A DNA stretch of 64,000 bases, from assembly GCF_002943525.1 (NCBI RefSeq), contig NZ_CP025394.1, forward strand, positions 2,418,001 through 2,482,000, given 5' to 3'. Below, piece by piece: positions 50,870-59,747 of the stretch. The position numbers and the translations under genes were made by a program. The notes under the pieces were generated by a model that was given only the letters and a program-made list of their open reading frames with translations, was not told the DNA's origin and made no database searches. How positions within the stretch are numbered: the first letter of the stretch is position 1; the number at the start of each line of letters is the position of its first letter. This DNA is from Kitasatospora sp. MMS16-BH015. GTDB taxonomy: Bacteria > Actinomycetota > Actinomycetes > Streptomycetales > Streptomycetaceae.

Positions 50870-52480
50870 GTGCTCGGGTGGCGAGTGGCCCTCGTGCTGA
50901 GCGTGCCGGTGGAGGCCGGGGCGACTCTGCTGCTGCCCGGACTGGTCGGCGAGGTGGTGGACGGCGGGCGCGGGGTGTGGGCGCTGGCGGCCGTCCTGCT
51001 GCTGGGGGCGGTGACCGGTGCCGTGGCCGCCGCGGCCGGGCCGGCCTGCGGGGCCGAGGTGACGGTGGCGCTGCGCGGTCGGCTGCTGCGGCACGTCCTG
51101 GCCTTGGGGCCCGCGCAGCCGTTGGCCCCCGGTGACCTCACCGCCCGACTGGTCGGGGCCGCCGCCGACGCGGGGGGCGGGTTCGCCGCGCGGCTGGGCG
51201 CCGTCGCCGCACTGGTCACCTCGGTCGGGGCCGTGATCGGCCTCGGGGTGCTCTCGCCCTGGCTGGCCCTGGCCTTCCTCGGCGGGCTGGTGCCCGGCAT
51301 CCTGCTGATCCGGCTGTTCCTGAGCCGGGCCGGGGCGGTCTTCCAGCGGTACCAAGAGGTGCAGTCCACCCTCGCGGCCGGGCTCACCCAGGCCCTCGGC
51401 GGGCTCCGCAGCATCCACGCCGCCGGCGCCGAACAGCGCGAGACGAGCCGGGTGCTCAGTCCGCTGCCCGAACTCTCCGCCACCGGCCACGCGTTGTGGT
51501 CCACCCAGCGCCGTACGGTCTGGCAGGCCACGGCCCTGGTGGCCGTCGTCGAGCTCGCCGTACTGACCACCGCCGGACTCCAGGTCGCCCAAGGGGCGCT
51601 GCCCCCGGGTGCGTTGGCGGCGGCGGCCGGCTGGACGGCCCTCGGGGTGGGCTTCTTCGAACAGGTGGAGGCGCTGGCCGGCGTGGCCCACGCCCGGGCC
51701 GGGCTGCACCGGGTGACCGAGGTGCTCGACACCCCCGCACCCGCCGTCGGCACCCGTCGACTTCCGGGCGGCAACGGCGAGTTGGTCTTCGAGGAGGTGC
51801 TGGTCCGGGACGGCGGACAGGTGCTGCTCGGCCCGCTCAGCCTGACCGTGCCCGGCGGGCGGACGGTGGCCCTGGTCGGGCGGTCCGGGGCCGGCAAGTC
51901 GGTGCTCACCAGCCTGGCCGGGCGGCTGCGGGAGCCGGACGAGGGGCGGGTGCTGATCGACGGCGTCCCGGTGGCGGAGCTCGCCACCGCCGAGCTGCGC
52001 CGGGCCGTCGGCTACGCCTTCGAGCGGCCCGTGCTGGTCGGGCCGACCCTGGGCGAGGCGCTGGAAGGCGCCGAGGCCCGGCACACCGAGGCGGCCCGGG
52101 CCGACGGCTTCCTCGCCCGACTGCCCGCCGGGCGCCGCACCCCGCCGCACGAACTCAGGCTCTCCGGCGGCGAGTTGCAGCGCCTCGGGCTGGCCCGACT
52201 GCTCGCCGTCGACCCCCGGGTGATGGTGCTGGACGACGCCACCTCCAGCCTCGACCTCGCCACCGAGCACCAGATCAGCCAGGCCCTGGCCGAGGCCACC
52301 GCCGGCCGCACCCGCCTGGTCGTCGCCCACCGCGCCCGCGTCGCCGCCGAGGCCGACCTGGTCGCCTGGCTGGACGGCGGCCGCCTGCGCGCTCTGGCCC
52401 CGCACAGCACTCTGCTCGCCGACCCGGCATACCGGGCCACCCTCGCGGGCACCCATCTCGACCAGGAACTCACCCGTTGA
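50870..52480 (+). CDS. ABC half-exporter, degenerate site (LanT-like, subunit 1)
   Basis: A 536-residue ABC half-transporter starting at GTG 50870 after AAAGGAG. About five or six membrane helices (1-300) precede the ATPase: Walker A GRSGAGKS (337-344), signature LSGGE (431-435), Walker B VMVLDDATSSLD with Asp455, and a VVAHR His switch. The catalytic Glu is replaced by Asp456 and the Q loop reads YAFERP, so its site is probably degenerate. It pairs with the next gene as a heterodimer. Cargo is most likely the lanthipeptide. No N-terminal C39 peptidase domain is present, so leader removal needs another protease. Confidence 0.88.
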   Translation: MLGWRVALVLSVPVEAGATLLLPGLVGEVVDGGRGVWALAAVLLLGAVTGAVAAAAGPACGAEVTVALRGRLLRHVLALGPAQPLAPGDLTARLVGAAADAGGGFAARLGAVAALVTSVGAVIGLGVLSPWLALAFLGGLVPGILLIRLFLSRAGAVFQRYQEVQSTLAAGLTQALGGLRSIHAAGAEQRETSRVLSPLPELSATGHALWSTQRRTVWQATALVAVVELAVLTTAGLQVAQGALPPGALAAAAGWTALGVGFFEQVEALAGVAHARAGLHRVTEVLDTPAPAVGTRRLPGGNGELVFEEVLVRDGGQVLLGPLSLTVPGGRTVALVGRSGAGKSVLTSLAGRLREPDEGRVLIDGVPVAELATAELRRAVGYAFERPVLVGPTLGEALEGAEARHTEAARADGFLARLPAGRRTPPHELRLSGGELQRLGLARLLAVDPRVMVLDDATSSLDLATEHQISQALAEATAGRTRLVVAHRARVAAEADLVAWLDGGRLRALAPHSTLLADPAYRATLAGTHLDQELTR

Positions 52481-52533
52481 CCCCGCGCCCCTTCCTCCCC
52501 CGACCACCCACCCCGTCTCCAGGAGCCAGCCCC

Positions 52534-54282
52534 ATGAGCAGACTGCGCCACGCCCCGGCCTGGGCCCTGCTGGGCAGCCACCTCGCCACCGTCCGTCCGG
52601 CGGCGGTCCGGGTGCTGGCCTGGTCGGGTGTCGAGGCGCTGCCCGCACTGCTCTCCGGGCTGCTGCTCTCGCACGCCGTCGACCAGGGCTTCCTCGCCGG
52701 GCGGCCGGGGGTGGGCTGCGCCTGGCTGGCCGGGCTCGGGCTGGCCTACGGGATCCGGGCGCACGCCACCCGGGCCGCCTTCCCGTACGTGGCGGCGGTG
52801 GTCGAGCCGCTGCGGGATTCGCTGGTGACCCGGGTGGTGCGCAGCGCCCTGGCCGCGCCGGAGCCGGACCCGTCGGCCGTCGCCCGGATCACCGAACAGG
52901 TTGAGTCGGTACGGCAGTTGACCGCCACCCTGCTCCGCACGCTGCGCGGGGTCGGGGTCACCCTGGTCGCCGCCCTGCTGGGCCTGGCGGTGCTGGCACC
53001 GGTCGTGCTGCCGCTGGTGCTGCCGCCCCTGCTGATCGGCGGGGTGCTCTTCGCCCGGCTGCTCCGGCCGCTGCTGGCACGGCGGCGCGCGGTGGTGATG
53101 GCGGACGAACGGGTGGCCGCCGAGACCACCCGGGCCTTCGAGGGCTTGCGGGACATCACCGCCTGCGGCTCGCAGCAGCGCGTCTGCGCCGCGCTGACGG
53201 CGGCCGTCCGGGAGCAGGGCGCCGCCGTCCGGGCGCTGGGCCGGGCCACCGCGCTGCGGACCCTGGCCGTGGCGCTGGCCGGCCGGGCGCCGGTGCTGGC
53301 CGTGGCGCTGGCCTCGCCTTGGCTGGTGGGCGACCGCTGGTTGACCACCGGGCAGGTGCTGGGCGTGGCCGCCTACCTGCTCCAGCAACTGGAGCCCGCG
53401 GTAAGGACCTTGGCGGGCATGCTGGGCGGCTGGGTGCTCGAACTGGCCGTCACCCTGGACCGCCTGGCCACCCTGCCCGTTCCCGCCCCGACCGCCGGGC
53501 CCGTGGTCGACGCCGTCACCCCGCCGCTGGTGGGCGTACGGGTGCGCGGGCTCGGCCACGCCTACGGGCCGACTGCGCAGCCCGTACTGGACGGGTTCGA
53601 CCTGGTGCTGAACCCGGGTGACCACCTCGCGGTGGTCGGCCCCAGCGGCACCGGCAAGTCCACCCTCGCCGCCCTGCTGGCCGGGCTGCTGGTGCCGCTG
53701 CGCGGGGAGGTGCTGATCGGCGGGGTGCGGCCGCACGAGGTGACCGGGCCGGAGCGGGCACGGCTGCTGGCCCTGATGCCGCAGGAGGCGTACCTGTTCG
53801 ACGGCACGGTGGCCGAGAATCTCTGCTGGCTCGCCCCCGACACCCCGCCGCACCGGCTCGCCGAGGCGGTCGGCCTGCTCGGCGCGGCCGAACTCGTGGA
53901 CCGGCTGGGCGGGTTGGACGGAATGGTGGGCGAGGGGTTGTCGGCCGGGGAGCGGCAGCTGCTGGCCCTGGTCCGCACCTATCTCTCCCCCGCGCCGCTG
54001 GTGGTGCTGGACGAGGCCACCTCGCACCTGGACGCGGCGGCCGAGGCTCGGGTGGAGACGGCCTTCGCCGCACGCCCCGGCATCCTGGTGGTGATCGCCC
54101 ACCGGCTCGGCTCCGCGCTGCGCGCCGACCGGGTGCTGCTGCTCGACGCCGGACGCGGCGTCACCGCCCGGCACGGCGACCTCCAGGTGATCTCGCCGCT
54201 CTACCGCGAGCTGGTCGGCCACTGGCGCGGGCAGGCTGCCGTGCCCTCCCGGCTCGCCGCCCGGGACGGCACGGCAGCCTGA
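52534..54282 (+). CDS. ABC half-exporter, canonical site (LanT-like, subunit 2)
   Basis: A 582-residue ABC half-transporter, six membrane helices then an intact ATPase: Walker A GPSGTGKS (369-376), Q loop MPQEAYLFDG, signature LSAGE (469-473), Walker B VVLDEATSHLD with catalytic Glu494, and His523 in VIAHR. A CCAGGAG ribosome site precedes the ATG 54 bp after the first ABC gene. With the degenerate partner it would form an asymmetric exporter like other heterodimeric ABC systems. It closes the lanthipeptide cluster as I define it. Confidence 0.9.
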   Translation: MSRLRHAPAWALLGSHLATVRPAAVRVLAWSGVEALPALLSGLLLSHAVDQGFLAGRPGVGCAWLAGLGLAYGIRAHATRAAFPYVAAVVEPLRDSLVTRVVRSALAAPEPDPSAVARITEQVESVRQLTATLLRTLRGVGVTLVAALLGLAVLAPVVLPLVLPPLLIGGVLFARLLRPLLARRRAVVMADERVAAETTRAFEGLRDITACGSQQRVCAALTAAVREQGAAVRALGRATALRTLAVALAGRAPVLAVALASPWLVGDRWLTTGQVLGVAAYLLQQLEPAVRTLAGMLGGWVLELAVTLDRLATLPVPAPTAGPVVDAVTPPLVGVRVRGLGHAYGPTAQPVLDGFDLVLNPGDHLAVVGPSGTGKSTLAALLAGLLVPLRGEVLIGGVRPHEVTGPERARLLALMPQEAYLFDGTVAENLCWLAPDTPPHRLAEAVGLLGAAELVDRLGGLDGMVGEGLSAGERQLLALVRTYLSPAPLVVLDEATSHLDAAAEARVETAFAARPGILVVIAHRLGSALRADRVLLLDAGRGVTARHGDLQVISPLYRELVGHWRGQAAVPSRLAARDGTAA

Positions 54283-54414
54283 GCGCGTGAGCCCGGCAGC
54301 CCCCCGGCTCCGGCACCGGGCCGCACGTCCGGCCGGGGGATCACCTCAGCGGGCGACCGAGCCGGGCCGCTATGGTGGCCCAGTACCACGACCCCTGCAC
54401 GGAGAAGAACCACG

Positions 54415-54567
54415 ATGTCCGAGACCCTCACCGACACCCCCGAGCACGAGACCACGGCTCCCGGCGCCGACGAGACCACGTCGGACGCCGCGCACGGCCG
54501 CCACCGCGGCTCCACCGCCGCCGACGACACGGCCGACGCCGACCCGCACGGCCGCCACCGCCGGTAA
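54415..54567 (+). CDS. Small HGRHR-repeat protein, 50 residues
   Basis: A 50-codon gene with a strong GGAGAAG ribosome site 5 bp before the ATG. The start is acidic and Thr-rich (MSETLTDTPEHETTAPGADE). Then two similar blocks follow, DAAHGRHRG and DADPHGRHRR, so the second half is Asp/His/Arg-rich. There is no Cys, signal or membrane helix. It may be a second small peptide product of the cluster, an accessory factor or an unrelated regulator; I do not recognise the family. It lies 132 bp after the second ABC gene on the same strand. Confidence 0.65.
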   Translation: MSETLTDTPEHETTAPGADETTSDAAHGRHRGSTAADDTADADPHGRHRR

Positions 54568-54988
54568 CTCCGGGCCACCCGGCGGCTCCGCACCGCCGGG
54601 CCACCCGGTCGGCCCCTGCCGACAGCCGACAGCCGCCCGCCGACGCCCTACGAGCGGAACGGGAGCGCCGCAGCCGCCCTGCTGCGTACACAGAGGATGC
54701 CCTCCCCCGTACCCGGGTACGGCCGGCACCCCGCACGGGCCGCCGGCCCCACCCGCCTCAAGTCGGCCGCACCGAAAGCCGTTTCGGAAGCCGTTTCGGA
54801 CAGAGTACCCACTGTGCAACCCCGGTACTGCTGTTCGGCTGACCGTTTGGCCCGATCGGCCTCATCTTTCGATCCTCCCAGGCGATTTGCGCGAACCGAT
54901 GACGCGCGGAGCGGTTCTCCAGGCGCCGGGGGCGCCACCGCAGACACCTGCCCCGGGCCTCCCTCAGGAGAGACCCCAGGAGCGAGAC
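54568..54988. other. 420-bp intergenic region with palindromes
   Basis: No gene is convincing here. A perfect 16-bp palindrome CCGTACCCGGGTACGG lies at 54707-54722, and a 6-bp inverted repeat CCGAAA-GCCG-TTTCGG at 54772-54787 with a second GCCGTTTCGG copy right after it. These are candidate operators for the MFS gene that starts at 54989. Confidence 0.5.
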
Positions 54989-56362
54989 ATGAGACATCCG
55001 TCCGTCGTGACCGACGCCGCCCCCGCCGTCCCCCGACCGGTGGAGCGGCAGCCCTCCACCACCGGCGCGCGGGTGCCGGCCAGCCGGAGCCACGCCACGG
55101 TGCCGCCCGAGCAGACCGCGCGGGGGCTCCGGTTCAGGTCCGTCCGGGCTCTCCACGGTGCCCGGACGGCGTGGGCACTGGGCGCGCTCGCCTACGCGGT
55201 GGCACAGCTCAACCGCACCTCGCTGGCCGTAGCGGCCCCGCTCGCCCAACAGCGCTTCCACCTCGGCGCCACCGGGCTCGGGGTACTGACCGCCCTCCAA
55301 CTGCTCTGCTACGCCTGCGCGCAGTTGCCCGCCGGGCTGGTCGCCGACCGCTACGGCCCCCGCGCCGCCCTGACCGGGGCACTCCTGTGCATGGGAGCGG
55401 GGCAGGCCGTGCTCGCCTTCGTGCCCGGCTTCACGCCGGCGATGGTGTCACGCGTCCTGGTCGGGGCCGGTGACGGCTTCGTCTACCTGGCCACGCTCCG
55501 GCTCTGCGCGTCATGGTTCCCGCAGAATCGATTCGCTGCCGTCAACAACCTGACCGGCGCGATCGGAGCGATCGGCCAACTGTGCGCGGCACTGCCGTTG
55601 GCCCAGGCGCTGCACCTGCTCGGGTGGCAGGTGTCCTTCGGGGCCGTCTCGACCGCCAGCGCCCTGCTCGCACTGGTCGTCGCGCTCCTGCTGCGGGACC
55701 GGCCCCGGTCCGCCCCGGTCCCGGCGCCGGCCCCGGTCGGCGCCGCAGTCCTCGGCGCCGCCCTGCGCAGCCGAGGTGTGCACCTGGCCGTGGCCGCCCA
55801 CCTGGCGCTGATGGGACCGTTCGTCGTGTTCAACGCGCTCTGGGGCTACACCTTCCTGACCCAGTGCCACGGGCTCGCGCCGACCACCGCGCAGCTGCTT
55901 CTGACGGCGGGCGTGGGCGTCACGGCGAGCGTGTCCTGGATCACCGGCCGGGCGGCGGCCCGGGCGCCGGAGATCAGGGTGCCGCTGGTGATCGGAGTCA
56001 CCGGCGCCCATCTGGCGGGGTGGCTGCTGCTGTGGACCGGCGGCCCGGTCTCCACGGTGGCCCTCTTCCTGCTGCCGCTGCTGGTCGGGGGCAGCGGAGG
56101 GGTCGCGCTGCTCTCGTTCTCCTTCGCCAAGGAGGACTGCCCGCCGCAGTCGGCGGCGACCTACTGCGGGGTGGTCAACGTGATCGGCTTCGCCACGGCC
56201 CTGCTCTCGGCCCTGGCCGTGGGCGTCCTGCGCGACCACCTGCCCGGCAGCCCCCAGACCGCGCTGGGTTGGGCCGTGCTGCCGATCCCGGCCCTCGCCC
56301 TGGCCGGGCTGCTGGCCCTGCTGCGACTCCGGCGGCCCGCACTGCGCCGGCCACGCGGCTAG
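54989..56362 (+). CDS. MFS transporter
   Basis: A 457-residue, 12-helix MFS protein with a long polar N-terminus of about 60 residues before helix 1 (TAWALGALAYAVAQLNRTSLAV). The central GLVADRYGPRAALTGALL is motif A. The pattern LCASWFPQNRFAAVNNLTGAIGAIGQ is like the nitrate/phthalate and NarK-like groups, not drug exporters. A CCAGGAGCG ribosome site precedes the ATG at 54989. It follows the lanthipeptide cluster on the same strand but has its own promoter region; a link to it is unproven. Confidence 0.82.
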   Translation: MRHPSVVTDAAPAVPRPVERQPSTTGARVPASRSHATVPPEQTARGLRFRSVRALHGARTAWALGALAYAVAQLNRTSLAVAAPLAQQRFHLGATGLGVLTALQLLCYACAQLPAGLVADRYGPRAALTGALLCMGAGQAVLAFVPGFTPAMVSRVLVGAGDGFVYLATLRLCASWFPQNRFAAVNNLTGAIGAIGQLCAALPLAQALHLLGWQVSFGAVSTASALLALVVALLLRDRPRSAPVPAPAPVGAAVLGAALRSRGVHLAVAAHLALMGPFVVFNALWGYTFLTQCHGLAPTTAQLLLTAGVGVTASVSWITGRAAARAPEIRVPLVIGVTGAHLAGWLLLWTGGPVSTVALFLLPLLVGGSGGVALLSFSFAKEDCPPQSAATYCGVVNVIGFATALLSALAVGVLRDHLPGSPQTALGWAVLPIPALALAGLLALLRLRRPALRRPRG

Positions 56363-56459
56363 CGTCGGCGGCCGGGCGGCCGGGTAGTCGGGTGGCCGGG
56401 TAGCGTCGGGGCCGTCCGAAGGACGAGAGTCCGCCGCACCGCCAGTTGGGAGCCCGGGT

Positions 56460-57011
56460 GTGACCGAGCGCCGCGCACCGTTCCTCTACGTCCTCGTCTG
56501 CGCCTCCGGGATCGCGCCCCGGGTCAGCGAGTTGATCGCCGCCGCCCAGGCCGAGGGGTGGCGGGTCGGGGTGGTCGCCACCCCCACCGCGCTCGGGTTC
56601 ATCGACCCGGCGGCGATCGAGGCGCAGACCGGCTACCCGATCCGTTCGGCCTGGCGCACCCCCGGCGAGCCCAAGCCGCTGCCCCCGGCCGACGCGATCG
56701 CGGTCGCGCCCGCCACCTTCAACACCGTCAACAAGTGGGCCGCCGGCATCTCCGACACCCTGGCCCTCGGCATTCTCTGCGAGGCGTACGGCCTCGGCAC
56801 CCCGGTCGCCGTCCAGCCCTACCTCAACGCGGCCCAGGCCGCCCACCCCGCGTACGCCCGCAGCCTGGCCGGGCTCCGGGAGATGGGCGTCCTGGTGGAC
56901 GAACAGGAGCCGTTCGGCCCGGGCACCGACCCCGCCGCATACCGCTGGACCGGCGTGCTCGACCTGCTCCGACCGGTGCTGACCGGGACGGCCCCGGAGG
57001 CCGGGCTCTAG
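56460..57011 (+). CDS. HFCD-type flavoprotein lacking the catalytic His
   Basis: A 183-residue flavoprotein of the Dfp/EpiD (HFCD) family, GTG start. FLYVLVCASGIAPRVSELIAAAQAEGWRVGVVATPTALGFID is the FMN-binding start; ADAIAVAPATFNTVNKWAAGISDTLAL matches the PASANT motif. The usual catalytic His (HIEL/RWAD) before that segment is missing; here it reads EPKPLPPADAIA. So it is not a normal decarboxylase. Its place 2 kb after the lanthipeptide cluster recalls LanD enzymes, but the precursor ends in Ala, not Cys, so a LanD role is unlikely. Relatives are widespread as single genes. Confidence 0.8.
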   Translation: MTERRAPFLYVLVCASGIAPRVSELIAAAQAEGWRVGVVATPTALGFIDPAAIEAQTGYPIRSAWRTPGEPKPLPPADAIAVAPATFNTVNKWAAGISDTLALGILCEAYGLGTPVAVQPYLNAAQAAHPAYARSLAGLREMGVLVDEQEPFGPGTDPAAYRWTGVLDLLRPVLTGTAPEAGL

Positions 57012-57117
57012 GGCCTTCGTCCCGTGGCGGTCACGACTTTGGCCTCTGCCCGGGGCCTGTGCTTTCGACGAACGTGGTGGGGTCGAGAGCTGTCATGAGA
57101 GATTCGGAGACCGAGCC

Positions 57118-58563
57118 ATGTCCACCACCACCCAGCCCAGGGTGGAGGTGATCGCAGAGAACCGTGCCCCCAAGGGGCTGCTGCCGCTCTGTCTGAGCGA
57201 GGCGGCAGAGCGGTTCTCCTAGCGGTCCTTCTACGGAATGCGGGCCGTGCTCGCGCTCTTCCTCGTGGACACCGCCCACGGGTTGGGGATGTCGACCGCC
57301 ACCGCGACGGCCCTGGTCGGGGCCTACCTCTCGGCCTGCTACTTCACCGCGTTGCCCGGCGGCTGGGTGGCCGACCGGCTGCTCGGGGCCCGGCGGGCCG
57401 CGCTGTTGGGTGGGGTGGTGATCCTGCTCGGGCACGTCTCGCTCGCGCTCGACCTCGGTGCGGGCACGGTCTACACCGGCCTGGTGCTGGTGGCGCTCGG
57501 CACCGGGCTGCAGAAGCCCAACATGACGGCGCTGGTCGGCAAGGTCTACGCGGCCCGGTCGGACCGTGAACGGGACTCCGCCTACAGCAAGTTCTACGCG
57601 AGCGTGAACCTGGGCGGGCTGCTGGCCACCCTGCTGGTCGGCTGGCTCGGGGTGCGCTTCGGCTGGGCGATCGCCTTCGGTTCGGCCGCCGTCGGGATGG
57701 CGCTCAGCCTGGTCGTCTTCGTGCTCTCCGACGGGCTGCGCGAGACCCCGGACGCTCCGGAGCGTCCGCTCACCCCGGCCGAGGGCCGCCGGATCCTCCG
57801 CCGGGTGGGTCAAGTGGCCGCCGCCGTGGTGCTCCTGGGCCTGATCACCCGGGCCACCGGCACGCTGACCCTGCCGCACTTCCTGACCGCCTTCGCGGTG
57901 CTGGCCGTGCTGGTGCCGATCGGCTACTTCCGCAAGCTGCTGCGCCGTCCGGACCTGGACGAGCGCGGGCGGGCCGGGGTGCGCGCGTACGTCTGGCTGT
58001 TCGGCGCGGCCGTGGTGTTCTTCTGCATCTTCGACCTGGCCGCCTCCAACGTGCAGCTGTTCGCGGCCGACCACGTGGACATGATGGGCATCCCGGTGAC
58101 CTGGCAGTCCGCGATGAACCCGATCATGACGGTCTCCTTCGCCGGGGTGCTGGCGTACGTCTGGCGGCGGGTGAGCGTCTCCTCGCCGGCCAAGTTCTCC
58201 ACCGGCCTGGTGCTCTGCGGGCTCTCCTTCCTGCTGCTGGCGCTGGCCGCCACCCAGGCCACCGGCGACACCCGGATCTCGCTGCTCTGGCTGGTCGGCC
58301 TCTACCTGCTGCAGAGTTTCGGCGAGCTCTTCCTCGGCCCCACCGGCCTGTCCATCAGCCACAAGCTCGCGCCGCCCGGCATGGGTTCGCAGCTGGCCGG
58401 CCTGTTCTTCCTGGCCGCCTCCACCGGCGACGCGATCGGCAGCCAACTGGCCACCCACCTCACCGGCGCCGCGCTCTACCTGACCCTCGGCGGCCTGGCC
58501 ACCGTCGTCGGCCTGGTGCTGGCCGCCGCCACCCCGCGACTGCGCCTGCTCACCGGCGAGTAG
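57118..58563 (+). pseudogene. POT-family peptide transporter with in-frame amber codon
   Basis: From the ATG at 57118 the frame gives LLPLCLSEAAERFS, a TAG (57220-57222), then RSFYGMRAVLALFLVD and so on to 58563. The POT signature needs ERFSFYGMRA. Removing the 9 bases TAGCGGTCC (57220-57228) restores it exactly. These bases look like a slipped copy of the preceding AGCGGTTCTCC. The rest of the protein, 441 residues with about 12-13 helices, is intact: GGWVADRLLGARR, GLQKPNMTALVGKVY, and the helix-7 to helix-10 part. Starting at ATG 57238 would lose the first helix. Likely a recent pseudogene, unless the stop is read through or is a sequencing error. Confidence 0.75.
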
Positions 58564-58608
58564 CCACCCGCCGAGCGAGGCCACCGGGGCCGCCGGGGCC
58601 ACCTCGGC

Positions 58609-58647
58609 CGACCGCCACACCCGACCGCCACACCCGACCGCCACAGC
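58609..58647. repeat. Three 13-bp tandem repeats
   Basis: CGACCGCCACACC occurs twice exactly and once with one change, between the POT-type gene (plus) and the WYL gene (minus), which converge. Confidence 0.75.
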
Positions 58648-58655
58648 CGACCGGC

Positions 58656-59636
58656 TCAGCCAGCGGCCTCGGCGGCGGCGGTGAAGCGCCGGCCCCAGTC
58701 GGCCATCCTGGCCACCAGCTCGGGTGGGCCCGAGAGCCGGAACTCGGCGTCCAGGACGCCCAAGGCGAGCAGCGCCCAGTCCAGCGAGTCGGCGGTGAGG
58801 TCGACCCGGCAGTGGGTGGCGTCCACCGGTTCGACGGTGCACCAGCGGCCGATCCGCTCGCGGACCTGCTCGGCGGGGGCGTCCACCCGGACCTCGACCC
58901 GGTGCGGGCGGGGGCGGTTGGCCAGCCCGGCGCGGACGAACTCGGCGGCGTCCGCGGCGGGGAGTTCGCGCGGGCGGAACCGGAGCCCGGTGGTCTGCGG
59001 CGCGCTGAGCCGGTCGAGCCGGAAGGTGCGCCAGTCGTGCCGGCCGAGGTCGTACGCGACCAGGTACCAGCGCCGCTCCAGGCAGACCAGCCGCAGCGGC
59101 TCGACCTGCCGCTCGGTGCGCCGGTCGTCGGCGGCGGTGTAGCCGAAGCGCAGCTGCTCGCCGTCCCGGCAGGCCAGCGCCACCACCGTCAGCTCCACCG
59201 GATCGACCCGGGCCCGGTCCGCCCCGCCGCCCGGGCCCTCCCATCCGGCGGGCACCGTCATCGCCCGCAGCGCCTCCACCCGCCGCCGCAGCCGGGCCGG
59301 CATCACCTGCACCACCTTGGCCAGCACCCGCACCGAGGCCTCGGCGATCCCCTCCACCGCGCCCTCAGCGGCCGTCTGCAGGCCGACCGCCAGCGCCACC
59401 GCCTCCTCGTCGTCGATCACCAGCGGCGGCAGCGCGGCCCCGGCCGCCAACTGGTACCCGCCCTCGGCCCCGCGCTGCGCCTCGACCGGGTAACCCAACT
59501 CACGCAGCCGGTCCACATCCCGGCGCAGCGTGCGGACGGAGACGCCGAGGCGGTCCGCCAACTCCTCGCCGGGCCAGTGCCGGTGGGTCTGGAGCAGGGA
59601 GAGCAGCCGCAGGGTCCTGGTGCTGGTGTTCGCCAT
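58656..59636 (-). CDS. YafY-type WYL-domain transcriptional regulator
   Basis: A 326-residue regulator. The N-terminal HTH_11 domain (RTLRLLSLLQTHRHWPGEELADRLGVSVRTLRRDVDRLRELGYPVEAQRGAEGGYQL) is followed by a WYL domain (about 140-235, EPLRLVCLERRWYLVAYDLGRHDWRTFRLDRLS) and the WCX tail. WYL domains sense nucleic acid or small ligands. It is divergent from the DinB gene by 111 bp, a pairing often seen, so it probably controls that gene. Confidence 0.9.
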   Translation of the reverse strand: MANTSTRTLRLLSLLQTHRHWPGEELADRLGVSVRTLRRDVDRLRELGYPVEAQRGAEGGYQLAAGAALPPLVIDDEEAVALAVGLQTAAEGAVEGIAEASVRVLAKVVQVMPARLRRRVEALRAMTVPAGWEGPGGGADRARVDPVELTVVALACRDGEQLRFGYTAADDRRTERQVEPLRLVCLERRWYLVAYDLGRHDWRTFRLDRLSAPQTTGLRFRPRELPAADAAEFVRAGLANRPRPHRVEVRVDAPAEQVRERIGRWCTVEPVDATHCRVDLTADSLDWALLALGVLDAEFRLSGPPELVARMADWGRRFTAAAEAAG

Positions 59637-59747
59637 GACTCCGATTCTGCCCGGGATTCAGGACAGAAACTGACCGCTGTGCTCCGTAATGTCTTTCTCA
59701 GCAGCCGATCCACCGGACGCACCCACCACCGAACGAAGGCGGACACC

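Noticed and set aside
56460..57011. Flavoprotein as the cluster's LanD decarboxylase
   Set aside because: The precursor has no C-terminal Cys and the flavoprotein lacks the catalytic His.
57238..58563. POT transporter as an intact gene starting at ATG 57238
   Set aside because: The conserved ERFSFYGM motif and first helix start lie before that ATG in the same frame, interrupted only by the nine-base insertion; no ribosome site precedes 57238.
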